Source: Gracilaria caudata
Lineage: Eukaryota; Rhodophyta; Florideophyceae; Gracilariales; Gracilariaceae
NCBI GenBank assembly: GCA_030374735.1
Contig: JASCIV010000712.1
Coordinates: 1-13,659, forward strand
Reading direction: 5' to 3'
DNA length: 13,659 nt
This document shows positions 7,341-13,659 of this stretch, one piece after another (the first letter of the stretch is position 1; each line of letters opens with the position of its first letter). A program made the position numbers and the translations under genes. The notes under the pieces were generated by a model that worked only from the letters and a program-made list of their open reading frames with translations, was not told the DNA's origin and ran no database searches.

Positions 7341-8737
7341 ATATTGGTCAAACAGGAGAGACATCGCTCTCTCTCGGGAGTTGAGGTTTCCTCCGTCCCT
7401 TGTAGTGCTTTCTCATGGCATGGCGATTGTAAGAACGGGTGCAATGAGAACAAAGAAGAGAGAGTTTTGAAGTGGACTACTGTCCTATAGTATTTGCACG
7501 TTATTGAAACCATGCGGTGAAGTTTGGGTTTGTCGAATATCTTTAATCCTTGCATGATGCGCTCTGCATAGTGTTGGTGATTGTATGGCAGAACTTGTGG
7601 CGTTGAAAGGAGAATCGATCTTTCAGGTGAAGCAAAAAATACGATTTGGTTGCGTTACTGGCGAAACCATACAAACGTGTGGGTAAGTTGCAAAGAGAAG
7701 TGCGAAGACTCGGAAGTGATGTTTGGATATGCATGGTAATGGCTGACTTCTGTTCCTAGTTCAAATCTGACTCTTGTTCACAAGGGAAGAGACTAATGTT
7801 ATGGCGTACAGAGAGGAGCAAATATGATGATGTCAAACGGTGCTACGGATAAGAATTTGCAACAGAGTGGGACCCGAACGTCGCAAATCAACTCTGTGTG
7901 GAATGTTTCGCGATGGTCGCAAAGGGTCTGAGCCTTGCCTTGAACGTTAATAGGGTTTTTGATAAGAACGTGAGGTTTAGGGAAGGGAAGGGTTTTCAGT
8001 GCACATACTTAGGGGAATTAATGAAACACTTAAGCAGTACCCTTGTATCGCTGCGTGATCATGTGCCCATCAAGAGAACGTGCGATTGTCAACTTGAGAG
8101 GGTCACATCGCAAATCTATTAGGTAAGTGTTGATAAACACTCCGCAGAAGAAAGGGAGATGACCATCAAGCACCAAACCATCTTCAACTCGTGTGCTTTG
8201 CATGTTTTCCTAGAGTTAGGTCATCATGTTTAGAAACACACAGGACAGGGCATTAAATTTTGTGATCTGCTGAAGGTAAGCCAAGTCGACAGCCATTCTG
8301 CAGACAGCGCGCTCATATCTACCGAAGGTACCTTCGTACGTATTTGTTTACGAGAAGGTTCCATCTCTACACGACGAAAAACTTGCGCCGGAAACATGTA
8401 ACGAAGGATAGATTGCTGCTACTCGTACAGGAGATGCGCGTCGTTGCTTGTTTGGACGACAGCTTCACAACTACAAGGGTAGCTGCACGGGAACGAGGGT
8501 ATCCCTCACTTTGCGTCAGGCTCACAAACCAAATTTCCGGAACGCTAAATCACAAAAAGCGAGATACAGAACCAAAAAAAGACCTAAACTACAAATACGC
8601 GTCAATGTGACTTGCTTCAATAGGAAGCAAGAAACAAATCACACGTACCGTGTATCTCGCGCAAACCGGGATGAGAGAAGGCGCGAGCACCGACACGACT
8701 AATGGTACACCTGAGAGCACAGGAAAAAAAGGGCGAC
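7341..8737. other. 1.4 kb convergent intergenic region, no recognised gene
   Basis: This lies between the 3' ends of the BTB gene and the first glutamine synthetase. The longest open frames (7898-8122 and 8344-8610, plus) lack an ATG start and show no family motif. A 14-bp perfect palindrome, CGAAGGTACCTTCG, lies at 8323-8336, and a short hairpin lies at 8611-8631. The length is unusually large for a convergent gap compared with the 92 and 171 bp elsewhere, so an unrecognised noncoding RNA or old element remnant is possible. Confidence 0.45.
8611..8631 (-). terminator. Stem-loop in the presumed 3' UTR of the minus-strand glutamine synthetase gene
   Basis: CTTGCTTC (8611-8618) and GAAGCAAG (8624-8631) are perfect complements across a 5-nt loop. 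It begins about 107 nt beyond the stop codon. In a eukaryote this may be an RNA stability or 3'-end element rather than a classical terminator; the function is inferred. Confidence 0.35.
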
Positions 8738-9793
8738 TCACTGATCAAGACAGCAGGTCTCAACAAGCATCTTGGTAACAACGTAAGGGTCGCAGTTACC
8801 AGCCGGACGACGATCCTCAAAATATCCCTTCCCACTCTGCTCAGTATCTTTTCCGACACGAATTGAAGCGCCGCGATTGGCCACACCCCACTTGAACGTG
8901 TCAATAGAAGCGGTTTCATGTTTTCCGGTGAGACGCTCTTCATTACCATCTCCATAGGCGGCAATGTGTTGCTCATGTTTGGCCTTCAATTTGTCCATTG
9001 CCGGCTTGATATGGTTTTCGTAGCCGCCGTCTTCTCTCATAGGTTTTGTAGAAAAGTTGGCATGGCAACCAGATCCGTTCCAATCGCCCTTAACAGGTTT
9101 TGGGTCAAAATTGACATCAAGTCCCTTGAGTTCAGCGATGCGCTGCAAAATGTATCGAGCCATCCAGAGATGATCGCCCTCTTCAATACCGACGGCAGGG
9201 CCGATTTGAAACTCCCATTGTCCTGGTGCGACCTCCGCATTGGTGCCAGAGATCTTAATTCCGGCGTAAACACAGGCCTTAAAATGGGCGTCGGAAATGT
9301 CTCTGCCGTGCATCTTGGAACCAGAAACGCCGCAGTAGTAAGGTCCCTGGGGCTCCGGGTCGTGATCTGAAGGGAATCCGATGGGACGTCCCGTGTTAGG
9401 GTTCTCCAAGAAATACTCCTGTTCCAATCCGAACCAAGGTTCTAAGGTGGCGGCCTTCTGCATGATGCGGTGGCACTCGAATCGTTTGTTGGTTTGATGG
9501 GGCTCTCCCGCGGGGGTGTAGGTGTCACACATGACGAGCACATTGGGCTTCTTGCGGAAGGGATCGGGGAAGATGGCCTGCGGAACAAGGATGACCTCCG
9601 AGTTCTCTCCAGTGGCCTGATCGGTACTGCTGCCATCGTAATTCCACTTGGGTAGATCGGCGGCAGTTTTGGGAACTATGTCGAGCTTTCTAGCCTTTCC
9701 ACGAAGTTTGTTGTGACCGTCAATCCACACATACTCGGCGATGCAGCCGGTTTCAGTCTCAAGATCGAGCAGTGATCGGAGCATGTCAGCCAT
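8738..9793 (-). CDS. Glutamine synthetase, type II (copy A)
   Basis: This encodes 351 residues, the normal GSII length. The enzyme makes glutamine from glutamate, ammonium and ATP and acts as a decamer. The N-terminal signature WNYDGSSTDQA starts at 50. Metal and substrate residues appear in GLEQEYFL (122-129), NAEVAPGQWEFQIGP (185-199), and the ATP-binding signature KPVKGDWNGSGCHANFS (232-248). GNEERLTGKHETAS and GYFEDRRPAGNCDPY close the active site, so it looks fully functional. I chose the ATG at 9793 (A at -3, G at +4) because it aligns with the start of copy B and with the GSII family. The frame stays open upstream to 10123, with another ATG at 10093, but that extension is Cys-rich and repeat-derived, so it is likely leader. 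Without it there is no transit peptide and a cytosolic enzyme is expected. It is divergent to copy B (about 75 percent identical by eye) across 1.2 kb. Confidence 0.95.
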   Translation of the reverse strand: MADMLRSLLDLETETGCIAEYVWIDGHNKLRGKARKLDIVPKTAADLPKWNYDGSSTDQATGENSEVILVPQAIFPDPFRKKPNVLVMCDTYTPAGEPHQTNKRFECHRIMQKAATLEPWFGLEQEYFLENPNTGRPIGFPSDHDPEPQGPYYCGVSGSKMHGRDISDAHFKACVYAGIKISGTNAEVAPGQWEFQIGPAVGIEEGDHLWMARYILQRIAELKGLDVNFDPKPVKGDWNGSGCHANFSTKPMREDGGYENHIKPAMDKLKAKHEQHIAAYGDGNEERLTGKHETASIDTFKWGVANRGASIRVGKDTEQSGKGYFEDRRPAGNCDPYVVTKMLVETCCLDQ

Positions 9794-9880
9794 TATTGCG
9801 GATGTATACACGACACTGTGAACAGGCGTTACAAAGACGGGGACAGGGAATGCAGCCGGAGACGCGACGAGGATGCAGAC

Positions 9881-9913
9881 AGGCAGACAGCACACAGGCA
9901 GACAGCACACAGG
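9881..9913. repeat. 15-bp tandem repeat in the leader of glutamine synthetase copy A
   Basis: The unit AGGCAGACAGCACAC occurs at 9881-9895 and 9896-9910, followed by a partial third copy (AGG). A related GCAGAC precedes it. It lies 88-120 nt upstream of the chosen ATG, inside the probable 5' UTR. Confidence 0.75.
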
Positions 9914-10722
9914 GGGAAGATGCTCAGGGCGGTGAGAGACGCTGGAACATGAACAAATGACACAAGAGCAGCCACACACACATGCACAAGTGCCAGCACA
10001 GCACGGCGCAGTTCCCGCACGGAAGGGGGCGAAAAGCGGCAATTCACAGTTTGATCTGATTGCGCAACCGCCCCCACGGCAAACGAGAAACATGGCGCCG
10101 CGCTTTGCAACGAGCGGCGGCACGTGCGACGCGCGCGCCTCGCGAGACCACCGCGCACGTCGGGGCAGCGCGCGGCATTGTTGCAGAGCGCCTTATTCGG
10201 TTGAATGCCACATGTGCAGCTGTGCGCCGTGGAATGCCGAGCGCCGCTCAGAGCGGCCAGTGGCCCCTGAAAACTTTTTTCCGCCGCGCCGGCGCGCACG
10301 TGAGCGGCGGCGGAGTGGCGGCCGTGCGTGGTGCGCGAGTGCGCCGCACTTGTGCGTGTGCACCCGTCTCTCCCCCACCACCGTCGCCGTTCACCATCGA
10401 TAACAGTTGTTGTTCACACGAGCCCGTCTCATGACCACATACCAGTTTCTTCCAGTCGACAAAAACTCCACGGTAAGGCCGCGTTGCACGACTTCTAGTC
10501 CGTTCATTTCAAAGCCGTCCTCTTGCGCTACGCCCTCGTCAATCAAACGCAATCAACACCTCGCAGCGCCGCAGAACAAGAGCCACGCCCTCGCCATCGA
10601 CAACGACACTGTCACACCCCCAGCGCGTACTACCGTGCGCCTCCCCCCCCGCCCCTCAAAGCCATTCATCAAACACAGAGCGCTCGCAGCGCTGCGCGCA
10701 TCCCATTCAATAGCGGCCTTCC

Positions 10723-10743
10723 CCAATATCATTGGTGCACGTG
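10723..10743. promoter_or_regulatory. CCAAT/ATTGG palindrome adjoining a G-box
   Basis: CCAAT-ATC-ATTGG (10723-10735) is a perfect inverted pair of CCAAT boxes. A CACGTG G-box (10738-10743) begins two bases later. It lies about 154 bp upstream of the plus-strand TATA box, a suitable place for NF-Y and bHLH/bZIP binding. Because it is symmetrical it could serve both genes. Confidence 0.5.
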
Positions 10744-10896
10744 CGCAAGACGCACTGAGCGCAGTACCAATCACACCTCGTTTCAAAAAACAAGTGCTTT
10801 ACTGTTCAGATACACTTCGCTGTATGCTGCGTGCATCCATCGCTCGCTCAACCTCGCGTCTCATCTCTCCCGCGTTACCACATTCCCCAATTGCAC

Positions 10897-10904
10897 TATA
10901 AAAA
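10897..10904 (+). promoter_or_regulatory. TATA box of glutamine synthetase copy B
   Basis: TATAAAAA stands alone in a GC-rich context 109 bp before the ATG at 11013. Transcription would start near 10930, followed by a pyrimidine-rich leader of about 80 nt (CTCTCCCACAATCTCC and similar). Position and sequence fit a core promoter. Confidence 0.6.
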
Positions 10905-11012
10905 CAGCTCTCCCACAATCTCCAACCCCCTCTCACACCTTTCTCCACACATCTCATTGCACTCACCGAGAACATCTCTTCGTGCGCCCACTTCCGGCAC
11001 CATACACTAACC

Positions 11013-12062
11013 ATGTCTTGCATCGACTCGCTGCTCAACCTCTCCCTCGAATCCGGCTGCATTGCCGAGTATGTCTGGATCGACGGCTTCAACAAGACTC
11101 GCGGAAAGGCCCGATATCTCAAATCCGCACCATCATCTCCGGCCGATCTACCCGACTGGAACTACGATGGAAGTTCCACCGGCCAGGCACCCGGAGCCAA
11201 CTCGGAGGTAATCATCAAGCCGCAAGCCATCTTCCCCGATCCATTCCGCGGCGCTCCGCACATCCTGGTCATGTGTGACACATACACACCGGAAGGTGCG
11301 CCGCTTCCCACCAACACGCGCTACGAATGCGCCATGGTCATGGACCGCGCCAAGGATCTCGAGCCGTGGTTCGGACTGGAACAGGAATACTTTCTGATTG
11401 ACCCCAACACCGAGAAGCCGCTGGGCTTCCCCAAGGACGGAGAACCGGCGCCACAGGGGCCGTACTACTGCGGTGTGTCAGGCTCCAAGGTGTACGGTCG
11501 TGACGTCGTGGACGCGCATTTCAAGGCGTGTGTGTACGCTGGACTCAAGATTTCTGGCATTAATGCTGAAGTGGCGCCGGGACAGTGGGAATTCCAGATC
11601 GGCCCGGCGGTGGGCATTGAGGAGGGCGACCATCTGTGGATGGCTCGTTACTTGCTGGAGCGCATTGCCGAGATGAAGGGACTCGACGTCGACTACAACC
11701 CCAAACCAGTGAAGGGGGACTGGAACGGCTCGGGTTGTCACGCCAACTTCTCCACGAAGCCGATGAGAGAGGAAGGTGGCTACCGAAACTTCATCGAACC
11801 GGCGCTGGAGAAGCTGCGTCTGAAGCACAAGGAGCACATTGCCGCGTACGGCACCGGAAACGAGGAAAGGTTGACTGGCAAGCACGAAACAGCTTCTATC
11901 GAGGAGTTCAAGTGGGGCGTGGCCGATCGCGGTGCGTCCTGTCGTGTGGGCAGCGATACCAAGGAGAAGGGCTACGGATACTTTGAGGACCGTCGACCGG
12001 CCGGTAACTGCGACCCGTACATAGTCACTAGAATGTTGGTGCAGACGTGCTGTCTGGAATGA
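11013..12062 (+). CDS. Glutamine synthetase, type II (copy B)
   Basis: This encodes 349 residues and, like copy A, ligates ammonium to glutamate using ATP. All GSII signatures are intact: WNYDGSSTGQA from 49, GLEQEYFL, NAEVAPGQWEFQIGP, the ATP-binding KPVKGDWNGSGCHANFS, GNEERLTGKHETAS, and GYFEDRRPAGNCDPY. The start is the first ATG after the TATA box, has A at -3, and matches copy A within two residues. There is no targeting peptide. Differences from copy A concentrate at the N-terminus (residues 2-15 and 36-48) and at about 95-120, while the catalytic core is nearly unchanged. This is the pattern expected of an older duplication under purifying selection. The two may be isoforms with different expression. 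The 3' end has an ATAAAA-type A-rich stretch (12081-12094), then a hairpin, then the converging deubiquitinase gene 92 bp away. Confidence 0.96.
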   Translation: MSCIDSLLNLSLESGCIAEYVWIDGFNKTRGKARYLKSAPSSPADLPDWNYDGSSTGQAPGANSEVIIKPQAIFPDPFRGAPHILVMCDTYTPEGAPLPTNTRYECAMVMDRAKDLEPWFGLEQEYFLIDPNTEKPLGFPKDGEPAPQGPYYCGVSGSKVYGRDVVDAHFKACVYAGLKISGINAEVAPGQWEFQIGPAVGIEEGDHLWMARYLLERIAEMKGLDVDYNPKPVKGDWNGSGCHANFSTKPMREEGGYRNFIEPALEKLRLKHKEHIAAYGTGNEERLTGKHETASIEEFKWGVADRGASCRVGSDTKEKGYGYFEDRRPAGNCDPYIVTRMLVQTCCLE

Positions 12063-12123
12063 GACGTCGTCTTTATGCATACAAAAACATAAAACCTCAG
12101 TAAACGAGCTCTGTCAAAACTGC

Positions 12124-12146
12124 GTGCGACGAGACATTCGTCGCAC
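12124..12146. terminator. Hairpin between converging glutamine synthetase and deubiquitinase genes
   Basis: GTGCGACGA (12124-12132) and TCGTCGCAC (12138-12146) are perfect 9-bp complements across the 5-nt loop GACAT. It lies 62 nt past the synthetase stop and 8 nt before the deubiquitinase stop. As an inverted repeat it would form in both transcripts. A shared 3'-end or transcription-blocking role is inferred. Confidence 0.45.
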
Positions 12147-12154
12147 TTCCGTCG

Positions 12155-13459
12155 TCAGCTGTGCTCGTCTTCGCTCCGCGCGGACGAGTCACCGAAAAGT
12201 ACATCTGGCGAGAGCGTGCTGGCGGACACCACGTGCCGCCTCGAGCGTGCATCATGCGAAGCGCTGGACGCGAACTCGTCTCCAAAGCTGAGCGAGGCCA
12301 TCTGCAACACCTGTTGCTTGAAGGCACCATGTTCATCCTCCTGCCACTGAAACTGTTCCGCCAGCTTTCGGTCCGCCAGGAATTGCATTCTTGCCTGTCG
12401 TTCCTTGCCCGGAAGACTTCCGTCGCCAAGATCGTAGAACAGTATGTATGCATCGCGCTTTATTTCATCGCGCCACTCGGAGATACGGGGCAGTCCGTCC
12501 GATTGCACCGGACTTAACTCCACCTCTCCCCTCCTGAGATCGTTCCAACGACGCCATTTGGATGCGCCCGCCCGCGTGTATGCCACATAATGGCCCGAAG
12601 TGCGCGTGTGCCCGCGGTGACATACAATGGCGCACAGCGTCATGAACAGCTGTTTATCGGTTGCAAACTTTCTAAGGAACTTTCGCGCGTCGATTTGAAC
12701 TGCCACTTGCACGTTGGTGCGCAGTTTCTTTCCACGCGCGTCGAAACGACGGATGGCGACGGGGATGGTAATGACGCTGAATAGATAACGTTCGGCGGCT
12801 GTAGTCTCACCCGTTTCGCGAATGGCAGCGTACTCGGGGATGAGTGAACGAGTCTCTGTGGCATCCACTCGACGTCCACCTCTGCGCAGTCCTTCGATAG
12901 GTTGAGGCGAAAAATACTCACGTAACATGCATGTTACGTCGGCGGAGACACTATTCACAGGGATGTGAAGCCATAGCATACGTTCCGTGCATAATGCCTC
13001 ATCATCACGATCCGGTTGTCCATCGTGCGACAAGCAGCGCATAAGCGGCAAGAAAGGCGCTCTCAACGCGTCCAACAGCTGCGATAAGAACTCGGCAGCG
13101 TCGTGTTGTCGACCATTATGTGTCCACGCTGCCCTAAGCGCATCAAGCAAAGCAGCCACCATCGGCGACTGCACACGACGCGCGGCGCGTAACGCAGCCA
13201 CTAGGCGCCACAGCGCCTCCCTGAGCGGCGCGGGCGCGCGCGGCGACGGAGTGAGCAGTCCGTCGTACGCGTCGGTGGCCACGAACAGCGACACCAGCGT
13301 GCTGGACACATAGCAGGTGTTACCCAGGTTGGGAAGGTTGTGCAGCTCCGCCGCAGACGACGGGAACTGCGGCGGATTCATCGCGGAGCACGCTCGGAAC
13401 GGCGCGCGCGACATGACCGGGAGCGCTGGAGCGCGACGGTTATGAACACGCGCTGACAT
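12155..13459 (-). CDS. Ubiquitin-specific protease (USP/UBP, peptidase C19) family deubiquitinase
   Basis: This encodes 434 residues from the first in-frame ATG (13459). A stop lies at 13532-13534, and only a TTG lies between. Later ATGs at 13414 and 13381 have a purine at -3 and would lose only non-conserved residues, so the start is uncertain. The USP fold shows the Cys box LPNLGNTCYVSSTL (catalytic C49), RQHDAAEFL (about 117-125), the His box GHTRTSGHYVAYTR (catalytic H290), and KWRRWND supplying the third residue N306, ending in DAYILFYD at about 336-343. The catalytic triad is intact, so cleavage of ubiquitin from proteins is expected. The domain is compact, with no clear CXXC zinc pair or extra ubiquitin-like or zinc-finger domain. 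The C-terminal 90 residues are charged (RQARMQFLADRKLAEQFQWQ), with a Ser-rich tail. The subfamily is not recognised. The gene is GC-rich, like the neighbouring synthetases. Confidence 0.9.
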   Translation of the reverse strand: MSARVHNRRAPALPVMSRAPFRACSAMNPPQFPSSAAELHNLPNLGNTCYVSSTLVSLFVATDAYDGLLTPSPRAPAPLREALWRLVAALRAARRVQSPMVAALLDALRAAWTHNGRQHDAAEFLSQLLDALRAPFLPLMRCLSHDGQPDRDDEALCTERMLWLHIPVNSVSADVTCMLREYFSPQPIEGLRRGGRRVDATETRSLIPEYAAIRETGETTAAERYLFSVITIPVAIRRFDARGKKLRTNVQVAVQIDARKFLRKFATDKQLFMTLCAIVCHRGHTRTSGHYVAYTRAGASKWRRWNDLRRGEVELSPVQSDGLPRISEWRDEIKRDAYILFYDLGDGSLPGKERQARMQFLADRKLAEQFQWQEDEHGAFKQQVLQMASLSFGDEFASSASHDARSRRHVVSASTLSPDVLFGDSSARSEDEHS

Positions 13460-13610
13460 GTGCCACGACGCACGTGCCACGCGTGCAAGCTCGACGCGCG
13501 GCCAATTACGCTCGCGCTTGCAATTATTCAATTAACGGCGTCGCCACTCGCTCATGTACGGCTCGCGACCGCGCCGCTCGCCTCTGGAGCTGCCGTCAGC
13601 GCGCGCGGCA
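13460..13610 (-). promoter_or_regulatory. Presumed promoter and leader of the deubiquitinase gene
   Basis: This GC-rich stretch includes a CACGTG G-box at 13471-13476 and, standing out, an AT-rich patch at 13520-13536 (CAATTATTCAATTAA), 60-77 nt before the first ATG. The patch might act as a core promoter element. No canonical TATA box is present. Confidence 0.3.
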
Positions 13611-13638
13611 CCCCCCCCCCCCCCCCCCCCCCCCCCCC
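13611..13638. repeat. Poly-C homopolymer of 28 bases
   Basis: An uninterrupted run of 28 C residues is followed by ACACCCCCGCCC and then the window end. The complementary strand is a G28 run able to form G-quadruplexes. The exact length is likely to be unreliable in sequencing and assembly. Confidence 0.9.
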
Positions 13639-13659
13639 ACACCCCCGCCCTTCCTTCCC

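Larger units (their letters stand above)
9794..11012. promoter_or_regulatory. Shared divergent promoter region of the two glutamine synthetase genes
   Basis: This 1219-bp stretch between the two start codons is GC- and CpG-rich, especially 10060-10340. It contains three CACGTG G-boxes (10121-10126, 10297-10302, 10738-10743), the palindrome TTGCGCAA at 10060-10067, and an inverted CCAAT pair at 10723-10735. A TATA box serves the plus-strand gene. No equally clear TATA was found for the minus-strand gene. Open frames on both strands here lack motifs and are judged non-coding. Several G-boxes suggest bHLH or bZIP control, possibly light- or nitrogen-related; this is inference. Confidence 0.55.

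Noticed and set aside
7755..7775. TAGTTCAAATCTGA, resembling a tRNA T-loop
   Set aside because: The flanking bases do not form a T-stem, and no anticodon arm or acceptor stem could be found around it.
7898..8122. 74-codon plus-strand frame downstream of the BTB gene
   Set aside because: It starts with GTG in a eukaryotic context and shows no motif or coding signature.
9875..9913. Short tandem repeats considered as a possible CRISPR array
   Set aside because: There are only about two direct copies of 15 bp without spacers, in a eukaryotic 5' leader.
10523..11278. 251-codon plus-strand frame running into glutamine synthetase copy B
   Set aside because: It starts with TTG, runs through the promoter and TATA box, and is out of frame with the well-supported synthetase; it reflects GC-rich DNA with few stops.
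11478..12080. 200-codon minus-strand frame antisense to glutamine synthetase copy B
   Set aside because: It mirrors the conserved synthetase coding sequence; such antisense frames are common in GC-rich genes. A similar one (8918-9370) mirrors copy A.

Overview
The window is nuclear DNA from a eukaryote with few or no introns. PAN3, BTB-BACK and USP-type deubiquitinase proteins are eukaryotic families, and all six complete genes read as uninterrupted frames. A compact, intron-poor alga, perhaps a red alga, would fit, with type II glutamine synthetases and a CysQ-type phosphatase. That assignment is an inference; no ribosomal RNA, tRNA or other lineage marker is present.

Layout: (1) 1-511 minus, cut by the window edge: the C-terminal part of a non-LTR-retrotransposon-like protein (CCHC knuckle plus restriction-like endonuclease-type domain), followed by a long hairpin at 694-771. 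(2) 1057-1902 plus: CysQ-type 3'(2'),5'-bisphosphate nucleotidase, converging on (3) 2074-3552 minus: PAN3, the regulatory subunit of the PAN2-PAN3 deadenylase. (4) 3553-5252: a 1.7 kb divergent intergenic region with no recognised gene. (5) 5253-7340 plus: BTB-BACK protein with beta-rich ends. (6) 7341-8737: a 1.4 kb convergent intergenic region. (7) 8738-9793 minus and 11013-12062 plus: two divergent glutamine synthetase II genes, about three quarters identical, sharing a 1.2 kb GC-rich region with a TATA box, CCAAT boxes and G-boxes. (8) 12155-13459 minus: a USP-family deubiquitinase converging on the second glutamine synthetase, with a hairpin between them. (9) A 28-base poly-C tract close to the right end.

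All seven genes alternate in strand, so every junction is either convergent (92 bp, 171 bp and 1.4 kb) or divergent (1.2 kb and 1.7 kb). The only pair with an obvious joint function is the glutamine synthetase pair (ammonium assimilation). The others are unrelated housekeeping or regulatory genes: PAP turnover in sulfur metabolism, mRNA poly(A) shortening, a likely ubiquitin-ligase adaptor, and a deubiquitinase. I found no convincing novel multi-gene system. The best leads are the bidirectional glutamine synthetase promoter, the unusual BTB protein, the truncated retroelement ending near a long hairpin, and the hairpins behind the glutamine synthetase genes.
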